DNA from: Polynucleobacter sp. | GTDB taxonomy: Bacteria > Pseudomonadota > Gammaproteobacteria > Burkholderiales > Burkholderiaceae | Direction: 5' to 3' | NCBI RefSeq assembly: GCF_030693775.1 | Contig: NZ_JAUXZY010000003.1 | Location: 1 to 64,000, forward strand | DNA length: 64,000 nucleotides | In this document: one piece after another, positions 8,523 through 20,495 of the stretch | How the letters are laid out: each line of letters opens with the position of its first letter | How positions within the stretch are numbered: position 1 is the first letter of the stretch | Made by a program: the position numbers and the translations under genes | The notes under the pieces: generated by a model | The model's input: the letters and a program-made list of their open reading frames with translations, nothing else | The model's database searches: none | What the model was told of the DNA's origin: nothing

Positions 8523-9647
8523 ATGGCCGGTAAACAGTCCACTCCCGAGATACGCACAGAAGCATTTATTGCGGCACGGGAAAAATGTGCCCTGTCGATC
8601 GAGGAGCTGGCGCATCTCGCATGCCTCTCTAAAAAACAAATTCAGCAAATTGAGAATGGTCAAAGTAGTAGCTTTTACTCACCGGCCGTTAAGTTCACTG
8701 CTGCAAAAAAAGTAGCCAAGTTAATTCAGCTGGACGAAAAAGACGCATTTGATTTTGGCCCTCAGGCCGAGCTTCCTTTTGTTCAAGCGGCTGAAGTAAC
8801 GCAGACTGAATTGACTGCCGCTCAGCACGATTCACCAGTCGCTGCAGAAAAGGAAGTCCCCAAAAAAGAAGTGGCTCAAGCGAACGAAGGTGAGCTAAAA
8901 GAGACAAAGAAAAAAGCGGTCAGCAGAAAAACAAAAACGGATGAAGCATCTCCAGCAGTCATTCAGCCCGAAGCTAAGCCTATTTTGGTAGAGGCCGTTA
9001 AGCCAGAGCTAGGGATGCGGGTGCATTCCGATATGCGTGAACATAAGTCGTCGGGAAAAAAATGGGTTTGGTTGCTCCCGGTAGGCGCATTAGTACTGGC
9101 AATCATGCAATTTCAGCCGCTACTGCGAGATCAGCTCGATGCCATGATGGGCAAAGCAAAGCCAGTGGAGGTTACTGCGCTTTCCAGCGCGCCAGCAGCA
9201 GACCCCGCACCAACCAACCCGCCTGCTACAGAAGCCAACGCTGCCCCCGTACCTGCCGTCGCTCCTGCTCCTGCTCCTGCTGTATCTGCTACTACTCCAG
9301 TACCGCCAGTAGCATCCTCAAGCCCAGCGCCAGTAGCTGCTGCTTCGGGGTGCCCGCCAGCAGATGGAGCGATGGAAAGCTATAAGCCAACGTCTGCAGG
9401 CAAGCCAGGTAACCTTGTTTTTGTTAAGGCAAATACAGCGCAATTGGTTTGCGTGATCGATGCAGGTGGGGTGGTGCAGAGCAAGACCTTGGAGCCAGGC
9501 CTAGGTCACTCGTTTTACGGCAAGCCGCCATTTAAGGTATTAACGCCAGGCTTTGCTTCCGTTGAAGTCTATTTTCAAGGCTTTCGAGTGCGAACAAGCA
9601 CGCCCGATGCCAAAAACATACTGCTAGTTCAAGCTGACTGGCAGTAG
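8523..9647 (+). CDS. Membrane HTH protein with RodZ-like C-terminal domain
   Basis: 374 residues. Order of parts: Cro/RodZ-type helix-turn-helix (about 10-72, with LSIEELAHLACLSKKQIQQIENG), a charged Lys/Glu-rich linker, one transmembrane segment (about 180-200), a Pro/Ala-rich spacer (about 220-275), then a beta-rich periplasmic domain (about 285-374) resembling the RodZ/DUF4115 domain. RodZ links MreB to the cell-wall machinery, and this protein has that architecture. A second RodZ elsewhere in the genome cannot be excluded. The spacer is low in complexity (repeated Pro-Ala codons). Confidence 0.75.
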   Translation: MAGKQSTPEIRTEAFIAAREKCALSIEELAHLACLSKKQIQQIENGQSSSFYSPAVKFTAAKKVAKLIQLDEKDAFDFGPQAELPFVQAAEVTQTELTAAQHDSPVAAEKEVPKKEVAQANEGELKETKKKAVSRKTKTDEASPAVIQPEAKPILVEAVKPELGMRVHSDMREHKSSGKKWVWLLPVGALVLAIMQFQPLLRDQLDAMMGKAKPVEVTALSSAPAADPAPTNPPATEANAAPVPAVAPAPAPAVSATTPVPPVASSSPAPVAAASGCPPADGAMESYKPTSAGKPGNLVFVKANTAQLVCVIDAGGVVQSKTLEPGLGHSFYGKPPFKVLTPGFASVEVYFQGFRVRTSTPDAKNILLVQADWQ

Positions 9648-9675
9648 TTTATTCGGTAGTAATTGAAGCGATAGC

Positions 9676-10035
<360 letters not shown>

Positions 10036-10093
10036 TCATACCCAAAACCGATCGACTCGTCTAAGCAAGTCAATACACTCTCAATTATCTGTA

Positions 10094-11713
10094 TTAAGCT
10101 AAAAATCGAGAGGTAATGGGGTAACGCCAATCCCGACCAAATGCCCGGGTAGTCACACGTACGCCCGGTGGTGCCTGGCGCCGCTTGTATTCATTGAGCT
10201 TAATCAGGCGGGTAATCTTCCGCACACTGGCTTCATCAAAGCCGCGCTCAATTAAGGATGCAATCGACTGGTTCTGCTCCATATACCCTTCAACGATGGC
10301 ATCCAGCAGCTCATAGGGTGGCAGGCTATCTTGATCAGTTTGGTCGGGGCGTAATTCTGCCGACGGTGCGCGCGTCAAAATCCGCTCGGGAATGACCGGC
10401 GCTACGCTATTGCGATAGGAGCACAGCTTGTAGACCAGGGTCTTGGGGATATCTTTAATGACTGCAAAGCCGCCCGCCATGTCGCCGTAGAGCGTGCAAT
10501 AGCCGACAGCCATTTCACTTTTGTTGCCGGTGGTTAAAACCAGACGACCGGTTTTATTCGACAGCGCCATCAAGAGGGTGCCGCGCACACGGGCCTGAAT
10601 GTTCTCTTCGGTGGTATCTGGGGCAAGGCCAGCAAACTGACTGGCCAGCGCGCCTTCCAAAGCAGCTACTGAACTACCAATCGGAATTTCATCGTATTGC
10701 ACGCAGAGATTGCTCGCTAAAGCGCGGGCATCTACCCACGATATCTCGGCGGTGTAGGGCGATTGCATCATCACGGCGCGCACCCGTTCGGCGCCTAAGG
10801 CATCGACAGCAATGGCAAGCACCAAGGCAGAATCTACCCCGCCAGATAAACCAATGATGACGCCTGGAAATCCATTCTTGTGCACATAATCACGTACGCC
10901 CAATACTAGGGCGGCATAGGCTTGTGATTCCATACTTTGCGATGGTGCAATGACTCCGAGCTCAGGCTCTCCGTTTTGATCAATCGCAACAAGCCCAATA
11001 CGGCTTTCGAACTGGGGCATTGCGGTGGCCACTAAGCCATTGGCATCAAGAACAAAAGAGCCGCCATCAAAGACTAATTCATCTTGACCGCCAACGGCGT
11101 TCACGTAAATAAAAGGCAGGCCAGTTGCGCCAATGACCTTGCGTAGCACCTCTAAGCGTAAATTTTCTTTATGTACATGGTAGGGCGATGCATTGAGTGA
11201 GATTAGTACCTGGGCACCAGCAACTTTTGCCTGAGAGGCAGGGCCTGCATGCCATGCATCCTCGCAAATGATCACGCCAATGACGCAGCCCTCGACGTCA
11301 AAAACACAGGGCGCATTGCCAGGGATGAAGTAACGCACCTCATCAAAGACCTCGTTATTGGGAAGTTCGTGTTTGGCATAGCTTGCAATGCACTTCCCAT
11401 CCCGCAACACCGATGCGGCATTGTGCAATCCCTGCGGAGTTTTTAGGGGGTGACCGATAACGACTGCTAAACCGGGGTACGCCGCCAAAGCACTGCGCAA
11501 TTGATCTAGGGCATCTGCCGCCGCCTCAATAAAAGCAGGGCGTAGTAATAAGTCTTCAGGGGGATAGCCGGTGAGGGCTAGCTCTGGAGTGACAAGTAAC
11601 TTTGCACCCGAGCGGTGGGCGACTTCAGCCGCCTCCTGAATTAACTTCGCATTGCCGCTCAAATCCCCCACGACAGGGTTGATTTGAGCTAGGGCAATGT
11701 GAAACGGGGTCAA
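10094..11713 (-). CDS. nadE: Glutamine-hydrolysing NAD+ synthetase
   Basis: 539 residues. The N-terminal nitrilase-type amidase has the catalytic triad Glu44, Lys114 and Cys150 (VIICEDAWH). The C-terminal ATP-pyrophosphatase synthetase domain has the SGGVDS loop at 290-295. It therefore makes NAD from deamido-NAD using glutamine as nitrogen donor, in the cytoplasm. It ends 79 bp before the PII gene, consistent with coordinated nitrogen control, and starts 3 bp after ppa. Confidence 0.96.
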   Translation of the reverse strand: MTPFHIALAQINPVVGDLSGNAKLIQEAAEVAHRSGAKLLVTPELALTGYPPEDLLLRPAFIEAAADALDQLRSALAAYPGLAVVIGHPLKTPQGLHNAASVLRDGKCIASYAKHELPNNEVFDEVRYFIPGNAPCVFDVEGCVIGVIICEDAWHAGPASQAKVAGAQVLISLNASPYHVHKENLRLEVLRKVIGATGLPFIYVNAVGGQDELVFDGGSFVLDANGLVATAMPQFESRIGLVAIDQNGEPELGVIAPSQSMESQAYAALVLGVRDYVHKNGFPGVIIGLSGGVDSALVLAIAVDALGAERVRAVMMQSPYTAEISWVDARALASNLCVQYDEIPIGSSVAALEGALASQFAGLAPDTTEENIQARVRGTLLMALSNKTGRLVLTTGNKSEMAVGYCTLYGDMAGGFAVIKDIPKTLVYKLCSYRNSVAPVIPERILTRAPSAELRPDQTDQDSLPPYELLDAIVEGYMEQNQSIASLIERGFDEASVRKITRLIKLNEYKRRQAPPGVRVTTRAFGRDWRYPITSRFLA

Positions 11714-11716
11714 GGC

Positions 11717-12253
11717 TTATGCCTTTTCCTTGTTGTTGCGCTCTACGCCTTCAAGGATTTCTTTATGGGCATCGGCAACGCCGCCCCAACCGCGAACCTT
11801 AACCCACTTGCCTTTTTCGAGGTCTTTGTAGTGCTCAAAAAAGTGCTTAATTTGATTGAGGGTTAAGGGATTCATGTCCTCTGGTTTTTGCCAGCTGGAA
11901 TAAATTGGCAATATGCGGTCTTCAGGCACGGCCAATAATTTGGCATCCTCACCACCTTCATCTTCCATCTGTAATACACCAATGGCGCGGCAGCTAATCA
12001 CGACGCCGGGAACGAGGGGGAAGGGAGTAATGACGAGGACATCAACGGGATCGCCATCGCCCGCAATGGTCTGCGGAATGTAACCGTAGTTGCATGGGTA
12101 ATGCATGGCAGTACCCATAAAACGATCAACAAATAGGGCGCCCGACTCTTTATCAACTTCGTACTTGATCGGATCTGCATTCATTGGAATTTCAATAATG
12201 ACGTTGAAATTCTCAGGAATTTTTTTACCGGGCTTGACTAGATTAAGACTCAT
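11717..12253 (-). CDS. ppa: Inorganic pyrophosphatase
   Basis: 178 residues from the ATG at 12253 (MSLNLVKPGKK), the usual family start. Five extra codons in frame upstream are not needed. It hydrolyses pyrophosphate to phosphate and drives biosynthetic reactions, including the PPi-releasing NadE step next door. The metal-binding signature GDGDPVDVLVI and the preceding HYPCNYGYIPQT are intact. Only 3 bp separate it from nadE, so the two are likely one transcript. Confidence 0.96.
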   Translation of the reverse strand: MSLNLVKPGKKIPENFNVIIEIPMNADPIKYEVDKESGALFVDRFMGTAMHYPCNYGYIPQTIAGDGDPVDVLVITPFPLVPGVVISCRAIGVLQMEDEGGEDAKLLAVPEDRILPIYSSWQKPEDMNPLTLNQIKHFFEHYKDLEKGKWVKVRGWGGVADAHKEILEGVERNNKEKA

Positions 12254-12353
12254 ATACGCTCCAAACAATAATAAAAAGGGTGATTGATTTCATTCATGCC
12301 ATTGCTATGCGCTAAACCCGTGCATCGACAAAAAATGGCACGCTCGATAAAAG

Positions 12354-13310
<957 letters not shown>

Positions 13311-13345
13311 CTAATTATAGGATTGCTTGATTACAATCAGGGAAC

Positions 13346-15649
13346 ATGGCTAAATCGACCCAATCCCCCAGTAAATCCACGCTACCACCCCAGGATAGCG
13401 GGCAGGGACGAATGCCCCGTCTTTTCTTGGAAATCCGTTGGTTTTTGACCTTAGGCTTATGCCTTGGCCTGATTGCGATTCTCCTCACCTATTCCAAGTC
13501 CGATCCCGCCTGGTCACATGCCAGTTTTGAAGCGCCAAGTAATGTGGGCGGTCGTTTTGGGGCCTGGACTGCTGATTTATTACTCTATATTTTTGGGGTA
13601 TCCTCCTTTTGGTGGGTTGTACTCTTTGGGCGCCGTGTGATTGCTGGTTGGCGTGAGCTGTGGAGCGTTCCCTTGCTGCCCGACCCCGATGCCAAGCCTG
13701 ATTCGCTATTGGTGCGTTGGCTTGGTTTTGGATTAACCCTGTGCTCGAGCATGGGTCTTGAGTCGATTCGTTTGCACTCCTTAGCTATTCCATTGCCGAG
13801 GCCTCCAGGCGGCATATTAGGCGAGTTAATTGGCGATCCCTTGGTGATGGCCCTTGGCTTTACCGGATCGACCGTATTACTGCTCTTTGGCCTGTTTGCT
13901 GGCCTCTCCTTGTTTTTACGTTTCTCTTGGTTAAATGTTGCCGAGCAGGTGGGCCGATCCCTCGAGATTGCCTATCGCCGCCTGCGCGAGCGCCGTGAAC
14001 GCGTTGAGGATTTGAAGATCGGCGAGCAAGCCGCCGAAGAACGTGAAGAGTTTGTGGAAGAAGTACGTGGCCGAGTTGAAATTGCCCCGGCTGTCCAAAT
14101 TGTGCGAGCACCCTTGCAGATTGCCAAGAGTGTGCGAGTCGAGCGCGAGAAACAGCAACCCTTGTTTGTCGATATTCCGGACTCTGAATTGCCACCCCTA
14201 TCGTTGTTGGATGAGGTACCCGAGGCGAAGGAAACCATCTCTGCCGATATATTGGAATTTACCTCCCGTCTGATTGAGCGCAAACTGAACGAATTCGGTG
14301 TTGAAGTCAAAGTGATTGCAGCCTACCCGGGCCCGGTAGTAACCCGCTACGAAATCGAGCCAGCCATTGGCGTCAAGGGCAGTCAGATTGTCAATTTGTC
14401 GCGCGATCTATCCCGATCATTGGGCTTGGTTAGCTTACGTGTCGTGGAGACCATTCCGGGCAAAACCTGCATGGCTTTGGAGTTGCCGAACCCCAGCCGC
14501 CAATCCGTTTATCTCTCTGAAATTCTCAGCTCGCAGGTATACAACGACAATCATTCGCTACTCACCTTGGCTTTGGGTAAAGACATTTCGGGCAGTCCGA
14601 TGGTAGCCGATTTAGCTAAGATGCCGCATTGCCTCGTGGCAGGCACCACGGGCGCCGGTAAATCGGTTGGTATTAACGCCATGATTTTATCGATCCTGTT
14701 TAAAGCCAAACCCGATGAAGTGCGATTGATCTTGATCGATCCTAAGATGTTAGAAATGGCGATGTACGACAAGATTCCGCATTTGCTGTGTCCGGTTGTG
14801 ACTGACATGAAGCAGGCTTACAACGCTCTCAATTGGGCCGTGAATGAGATGGAGCGTCGCTACAAACTCATGAGTAAGTTTGGTGTGCGTAATTTAGCAG
14901 GCTTTAATAAAAAGATTCTCGAAGCAGAAGAAAAAGGCGAGAAGCTGACGAACCCATTTAGCCTAACGCCAGATGATCCTGAGCCAATCTACAAAGCTCC
15001 CGTGATTGTGATTGTGATCGACGAGCTAGCAGACCTGATGATGGTTTCTGGCAAAAAGATTGAAGAGCTCATTGCACGCATTGCACAAAAGGCACGTGCA
15101 GCCGGCATCCATTTGGTGCTCGCGACACAGCGGCCGAGCGTCGATGTGATTACGGGCTTAATCAAAGCCAACGTACCAACGCGGATTTCATTTCAGGTGA
15201 GCAGCAAAATTGACAGTCGCACCATCCTCGATCAGCAGGGTGCCGAAGCCCTTCTGGGTATGGGCGACATGCTCTATATGGCTCCCGGCACTGGCCTTCC
15301 AGTAAGGGTGCACGGCGCTTTTGTATCAGACGATGAAGTGCATCGCGTAGTGGAGTGGCTCAAAGAGAAAAGTGAAGCCAATTACATCGAGGGCGTGCTT
15401 GAGGGCGCCGATGAGTCCAATATGGATGTGCTTAGTGGCGGCGGTAGCGGCGAAGCCGATCCGCTCTACGATCAGGCGGTCGCAGTGGTTTTGGAGCACA
15501 AGCGCGCTTCGATATCACTGGTGCAGCGCCATTTGCGGATTGGCTATAACCGCGCAGCCCGTTTACTCGAGGATATGGAAAAGGCCGGCATGGTCTCCAA
15601 AATGAGCGGCAGCGGTAACCGCGAAATCCTTGTCCGCGGTTCTGAATAA
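13346..15649 (+). CDS. ftsK: DNA translocase FtsK
   Basis: 767 residues, a short FtsK typical of beta-proteobacteria. Four N-terminal transmembrane segments (within about 28-195) anchor it at the septum, followed by a short charged linker and the motor domain. Walker [12 protein letters not shown] lies near 431-441 and Walker [13 protein letters not shown] near 553-565. The C-terminal gamma winged helix (about 700-765, [24 protein letters not shown]) reads KOPS sites. It pumps DNA for chromosome dimer resolution at division. It is followed 8 bp later by lolA, the common ftsK-lolA order. Confidence 0.97.
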   Translation: MAKSTQSPSKSTLPPQDSGQGRMPRLFLEIRWFLTLGLCLGLIAILLTYSKSDPAWSHASFEAPSNVGGRFGAWTADLLLYIFGVSSFWWVVLFGRRVIAGWRELWSVPLLPDPDAKPDSLLVRWLGFGLTLCSSMGLESIRLHSLAIPLPRPPGGILGELIGDPLVMALGFTGSTVLLLFGLFAGLSLFLRFSWLNVAEQVGRSLEIAYRRLRERRERVEDLKIGEQAAEEREEFVEEVRGRVEIAPAVQIVRAPLQIAKSVRVEREKQQPLFVDIPDSELPPLSLLDEVPEAKETISADILEFTSRLIERKLNEFGVEVKVIAAYPGPVVTRYEIEPAIGVKGSQIVNLSRDLSRSLGLVSLRVVETIPGKTCMALELPNPSRQSVYLSEILSSQVYNDNHSLLTLALGKDISGSPMVADLAKMPHCLVAGTTGAGKSVGINAMILSILFKAKPDEVRLILIDPKMLEMAMYDKIPHLLCPVVTDMKQAYNALNWAVNEMERRYKLMSKFGVRNLAGFNKKILEAEEKGEKLTNPFSLTPDDPEPIYKAPVIVIVIDELADLMMVSGKKIEELIARIAQKARAAGIHLVLATQRPSVDVITGLIKANVPTRISFQVSSKIDSRTILDQQGAEALLGMGDMLYMAPGTGLPVRVHGAFVSDDEVHRVVEWLKEKSEANYIEGVLEGADESNMDVLSGGGSGEADPLYDQAVAVVLEHKRASISLVQRHLRIGYNRAARLLEDMEKAGMVSKMSGSGNREILVRGSE

Positions 15650-15657
15650 GTTCATTT

Positions 15658-16341
15658 ATGACAATGCGTTTTTTAAGTAGCGCTTTTTGCGCTCTCCTGT
15701 TTTCAATCCCCAACACTTCTTTTGCGCAAGACGCACAAAGTGGCGTTGAGCAATTGCGGCAATTTGTACGCATATCCAAAACAGCAGAAGGGGAGTTTGT
15801 CCAGCAGCAGTTGCGTGCCCCCAAGCCCAATGAACCCCAAGATAAAGGCCTCAAAGTGATTCGCAAAACGGAAGGGCGTTTTATATTCCAACGCCCTGGT
15901 CGCTTTGTATGGGACACCCAAAAGCCCTTTGAGCAGCGTTTGATTGCGGATGGCAAGCAGCTCATTATGTGGGACAAGGATTTAAATCAAGCGACCTTTC
16001 GGCCTGCGGGGCAGGTTTTAGCATCGACCCCAGCGGCCATCTTGTTTGGTGATGGGGCGCTGGAGCAGCATTTTGATTTGGAGGAGGGCGCTGAGCGCTC
16101 TGGCCTGCGCTGGGCAAATCTTAAGCCGAAGGCGAAGCCATCGGCTGGCAGCAATGACCTGCCCTATACCTCGATTGCGATTGGCATGAGCGGCGGCCTA
16201 CCGCGGGCTTTAGAGCTGATGGATGGATTGGGGGGCGTGGTACAGCTGAGTCTCACGCAAATCCAGCTGAACATTCCCCTGCCTGCAGGTACCTTTACCT
16301 TCACGCCGCCTGCTGGCGCGGAAGTCTTGCGCTTAAAATAA
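15658..16341 (+). CDS. lolA: Outer-membrane lipoprotein carrier protein LolA
   Basis: 227 residues with a signal peptide ending NTSFAQ. The mature protein shows the LolA pattern EGEFVQQQLR, then EGRFIFQRPGRFVWDTQKPFEQRLIADGKQLIMWDKDLNQATFRP. It carries lipoproteins across the periplasm from the LolCDE transporter to LolB. A stretch near residue 155-175 (KPKAKPSAGSNDLPYTS) is a slightly long loop. Its place between ftsK and serS supports the call. Confidence 0.93.
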   Translation: MTMRFLSSAFCALLFSIPNTSFAQDAQSGVEQLRQFVRISKTAEGEFVQQQLRAPKPNEPQDKGLKVIRKTEGRFIFQRPGRFVWDTQKPFEQRLIADGKQLIMWDKDLNQATFRPAGQVLASTPAAILFGDGALEQHFDLEEGAERSGLRWANLKPKAKPSAGSNDLPYTSIAIGMSGGLPRALELMDGLGGVVQLSLTQIQLNIPLPAGTFTFTPPAGAEVLRLK

Positions 16342-17679
<1,338 letters not shown>

Positions 17680-17691
17680 CCAACCCAAAGC

Positions 17692-17697
17692 TATAAT
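17692..17697 (+). promoter_or_regulatory. -10 element of the tRNA-Ser promoter
   Basis: A perfect TATAAT lies 13 bp before the tRNA 5' end, in the short gap after serS. The matching -35 is poor, so the promoter call rests mainly on the -10 and its position. Confidence 0.55.
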
Positions 17698-17710
17698 TGC
17701 GGTTCGATTC

Positions 17711-17802
<92 letters not shown>

Positions 17803-17807
17803 AGCAC

Positions 17808-17846
17808 AAAGTCCTTATAAATCAACAGTTTATAAGGACTTTTTTA
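17808..17846 (+). terminator. Rho-independent terminator after tRNA-Ser
   Basis: AAAGTCCTTATAAA pairs over 14 bp with TTTATAAGGACTTT across a 6-base loop and runs into a T-rich tract. It ends the tRNA transcript. Confidence 0.9.
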
Positions 17847-17968
17847 TTTAATCCCGCTCTTAATTAAATAAAGACAGATGCAGTGCATCATCGGTTCGAC
17901 AGGGTATCGGCATGGTGAATAGAAAAATATAGAAATACAGTTAGGATTTGAAGAGTAAATTCCAAGCA

Positions 17969-18406
17969 CTAAACTTTTTGTGTGGGCCGTTCTTCAAATT
18001 TAAAGATATCTATAGTGGTAACAAAATTTCGACTGCTGGAACCTCGTAGTAACTTAAAGCAATACTCTTCCAATAAAGTTGCATTAAAAATAATCAAACG
18101 AAAACATTGATCATCATCATTTATTGCATTAAGAATCAATTTACAAAACGTCTGATTTCCTACAATTGAAATTCGTGCACGATGATCATCTGTTAGGAAC
18201 AGAGTGCAGGTATAAGGTAGGTTTTCATTATCTGAAATTCCAATAACATCAACCGCGAAAATGGATTGATTTAAGACTTTGTAAATGGATGCATCACAAT
18301 AGTGCGGATCAATGTTGATACTTAAATTGTTAAACGAAAAACGATCGCTCACAATCGAAACATGAATCGCCTCCTCCCAACAGGTCGTGAATTCGAAGTT
18401 TTTCAA
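17969..18406 (-). CDS. Hypothetical protein in tRNA-adjacent pocket
   Basis: 145 residues, not recognised. It looks soluble: no signal peptide or membrane segment, and alternating short hydrophobic strands such as SIFAVDVIGIS, YTCTLFLTDD and CFRLIIFNATLLEEY, suggesting a mainly beta fold. Codon use leans to A/T-ending codons unlike neighbouring core genes. Divergent from the gene at 18557, with 150 bp of palindrome-rich DNA between the start codons. The open frame and this arrangement make it a likely real gene. Function unknown. Confidence 0.6.
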   Translation of the reverse strand: MKNFEFTTCWEEAIHVSIVSDRFSFNNLSINIDPHYCDASIYKVLNQSIFAVDVIGISDNENLPYTCTLFLTDDHRARISIVGNQTFCKLILNAINDDDQCFRLIIFNATLLEEYCFKLLRGSSSRNFVTTIDIFKFEERPTQKV

Positions 18407-18442
18407 GGCACTAATTACAAAAATTTAAACTATCATGGTGCG

Positions 18443-18462
18443 TGTAGTAGTTAACTACCACA
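18443..18462. promoter_or_regulatory. 20-bp near-perfect palindrome, candidate operator
   Basis: A perfect 12-bp core GTAGTTAACTAC (18447-18458) is extended on both sides to TGT...ACA with one mismatched pair. It lies between the two divergent pocket genes, so a dimeric regulator, possibly the winged-helix-like product of the gene at 18557, could bind here. The binding is inferred. Confidence 0.5.
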
Positions 18463-18540
18463 ATAGATACATAAGAACTTCTTAGTTAATTTATGTAGTG
18501 TCTATAAAACATGATGTAGATAATTCTTTTAGGGTGTATA

Positions 18541-18550
18541 TCCCTAGGGA
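18541..18550. promoter_or_regulatory. Palindrome TCCCTAGGGA covering the ribosome-binding site
   Basis: A perfect 10-bp palindrome whose right half (AGGGA) is the apparent ribosome-binding site for ATG 18557, six bases away. AGGG at 18531-18534 can also pair with its left half. Translation of the downstream gene could be modulated by alternative pairing, or a protein could bind the DNA. No test is possible here. Confidence 0.35.
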
Positions 18551-18556
18551 CTACAC

Positions 18557-18886
18557 ATGAATAGCATCGAAATCAATCAACTACTAAAAGAACTGCACGG
18601 ATCATTAGCGCATCTACCAATCTCAAATTCGATTGCATATGAAATTATTTTGATTTCAATGCTTTTCTATTTGAATAAGAAGGAATTATCGTTAAAGACT
18701 CTTTTTGCCAATTCAAAATCTACCGAAATGGGTGTAAGACACCATCTCAACCGATTAATCGAGTATGAATGGTTAGAAATGAGACAGTCTGAAAATGATC
18801 TTAGGGTGAAATTGGTATATCCAACAACCAAACTGATCCAGCAGTACGAACGATTTCACAAAATTCGATTTGATGAAAAAAATTAA
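18557..18886 (+). CDS. Small putative winged-helix DNA-binding protein
   Basis: 109 residues, not matched to a named family. The pattern is helical: a segment near 23-37, then LSLKTLFANSKSTEMGVRHHLNRLIEYEWLEM, which looks like a helix-turn-helix with a recognition helix, then a short beta wing (ENDLRVKLVYPTTKL) and a final helix. This resembles MarR-type winged-helix regulators, but it is short. ATG 18557 follows AGGGA. Its divergent placement beside a palindrome suggests that it regulates itself and the gene at 17969. Confidence 0.6.
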   Translation: MNSIEINQLLKELHGSLAHLPISNSIAYEIILISMLFYLNKKELSLKTLFANSKSTEMGVRHHLNRLIEYEWLEMRQSENDLRVKLVYPTTKLIQQYERFHKIRFDEKN

Positions 18887-19267
18887 CTTAATGCAGTTGA
18901 AGTGGCGTTTCTTATATTGAGTTTTCATACGGCGAGAGATCGTTTTGCACTGCATGACAGATTGATAAGCAATAAATCAAATCATCAGACCAAAAAAAGT
19001 ATTCATTCAATTGGCATAGACATGCTTGATTTGATTTAACTGTAATGGCTGCTATTTGTATTTAAATGCAAACCATAAATATGTATGGCGCTGCTGAATT
19101 CAAAGAGCGGCTAAATAACACCTCAGCAAGCCCTTGGTGGGGTATTACTTACCCCTAACAGTCAGTCGATGGCAATGAGCGCGCTATCTTCAATTTTTGG
19201 CCCAGAAAGCAAATCTGCTACTATTTACTGCGCCTTATTCTTCTACTCAACTCCGATACCTTATTCG
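18887..19267. other. Intergenic AT-rich stretch without a convincing gene
   Basis: No open frame here looks coding. Two short inverted repeats are visible: ATTTG-T-ATTTAAAT-G-CAAAC at 19054-19073, and GGGGTA-TTACT-TACCCC at 19139-19155. Both lie on the promoter side of the SYLF gene. Confidence 0.5.
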
Positions 19268-19822
19268 ATGCCGATCATGCCCTTTATTCAGCGTTATATT
19301 GCGTTTTTACTCTTATCGTTCTCCCTTTGCGCTGGTATTGCTCATGCAGAAAGCAGGGCAGAACTAGACCGAAGCGCACGGTCTGTACTCAATCAACTCA
19401 TTTCCAGTAATGCCAACGCAAAAAAGCTGAGCGAGAAGGCCGTTGCAAGCCTAGTATTTCCGGTGGTGACCAAGGCTGGCTTTATTGTGGGCGGCCAATA
19501 TGGTGATGGTGTTTTATTTAAGGATGGAAGGCCAGCAGCGTATTACAACACTGCAGGCGGCTCCTATGGTTTACAGGCAGGAGCCCAACAATTCGCTTAC
19601 GTATTGTTTTTCATGAAAGAGTCTGCGCTAAATGCCTTAGATTCGACTCAGGGATTTGAGATTGGAGTCGGTCCGAGTGTTGTGTTAGTTGATCAAGGTG
19701 TTGCCAGTTCAACAACCTCAATCACTACCCAAAACGATATCTATGCCTTTATTACCGCCCAAAAAGGGGCTATGGCTGGTATCGGTATTCAGGGCAATAA
19801 GATTACGAAGCTCGCGAAGTAA
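19268..19822 (+). CDS. SYLF-domain (YSC84-like) lipid-binding secreted protein
   Basis: 184 residues from ATG 19268. ATG 19277 is equally good, and a longer frame to 19169 adds non-homologous sequence. A signal peptide ends GIAHA. The mature part matches bacterial Ysc84/SYLF proteins: ELDRSARSVLNQL, SEKAVASLVFPVVTKAGFIVGGQYGDGVL, YYNTAGGSYGLQAGAQ, GVGPSVVLVDQG, and the ending KGAMAGIGIQGNKITKL. The domain binds phosphoinositides in eukaryotes. In bacteria the protein is periplasmic or outer-membrane associated, of unknown role. Confidence 0.85.
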   Translation: MPIMPFIQRYIAFLLLSFSLCAGIAHAESRAELDRSARSVLNQLISSNANAKKLSEKAVASLVFPVVTKAGFIVGGQYGDGVLFKDGRPAAYYNTAGGSYGLQAGAQQFAYVLFFMKESALNALDSTQGFEIGVGPSVVLVDQGVASSTTSITTQNDIYAFITAQKGAMAGIGIQGNKITKLAK

Positions 19823-19844
19823 GAGAATCTACTGCAGGTTGCAG

Positions 19845-20492
19845 TTAAAGGTCCACGTTATCTAAAGCCAGGGTGCTAAGGTGGTCAGTGTCGGCCCAGC
19901 GCTCGACTGACCAAGTTTTCCCATCGTAGGCAATCCAATTTAAGGACGTATTCGGGACTACCGCCACCCGGGCCTGATCCAATGCTTGTTTACTGGCAAT
20001 CCGGTACATCATATCGAGGGTTCCGCCGTGGCTCACCACCAAAATGGTTTGGCCTTGGTGTGCGGCCACTAGCATCGCCAAGGCGCGTTGCGCCCGTTCA
20101 TGAAATGCCTGAATACTTTCACCACCGCCTAAGTCGTGCTGGATATCGCGCGCCAGGTGTGCCTGCCATACTTCGGGCACTGCATGCGGCGCATCATCTA
20201 AGCGCAGGCCCTGCAAAACCCCAACATGGCGCTCCCGAAAGATAGGATCGATGGTGATGCTTAGCCCCAGTGCATGCGATACCTGTTTGGCGGTATCGGC
20301 AGCGCGTTGCAAATCACTGGAGTAAAGGTGATTAAAGGTATGGCCGGCATGCTGCAAGGATTGCGCTAAGCGCTGGGCCTGCGCTTGTCCATGGCTATTA
20401 AGTGGGGTATCGATGTGGCCCTGCATGCGGCGCTCAGCGTTCCAGTCGGTTTCGCCATGGCGGGCAAAACAAATGCGTGTAATCGTACTCAT
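19845..20492 (-). CDS. Histidine phosphatase family protein
   Basis: 215 residues. The N-terminal signature FARHGETDWN gives the phospho-accepting His12, with the second catalytic pair in VVSHGGTLD near residue 154. This branch of the phosphoglycerate mutase superfamily (GpmB/CobC-like) generally acts as a phosphatase. The substrate cannot be read from sequence. It begins 3 bp after the lipocalin gene ends, so the two are likely co-transcribed. Confidence 0.88.
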   Translation of the reverse strand: MSTITRICFARHGETDWNAERRMQGHIDTPLNSHGQAQAQRLAQSLQHAGHTFNHLYSSDLQRAADTAKQVSHALGLSITIDPIFRERHVGVLQGLRLDDAPHAVPEVWQAHLARDIQHDLGGGESIQAFHERAQRALAMLVAAHQGQTILVVSHGGTLDMMYRIASKQALDQARVAVVPNTSLNWIAYDGKTWSVERWADTDHLSTLALDNVDL

Positions 20493-20495
20493 GGT

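Larger units (their letters stand above)
17847..19267. other. AT-rich pocket next to tRNA-Ser (possible island remnant)
   Basis: About 1.4 kb between the tRNA terminator and the SYLF gene is clearly richer in A+T than the flanking genes. It carries only two unrecognised genes, in divergent orientation. tRNA-Ser genes are common integration sites, but I find no integrase and no second copy of the tRNA 3' end within the pocket. It may be a decayed insert or simply a strain-variable region. Confidence 0.5.

Noticed and set aside
8695-8907. Minus-strand frame opposite the HTH protein linker
   Set aside because: Leu/Arg-rich shadow of a charged low-complexity region.
9181-9345. Pro/Ala codon repeats as a tandem repeat or CRISPR-like array
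   Set aside because: Short irregular codon repeats (gctcctgctcctg type) inside a coding spacer. No direct repeats with unique spacers.
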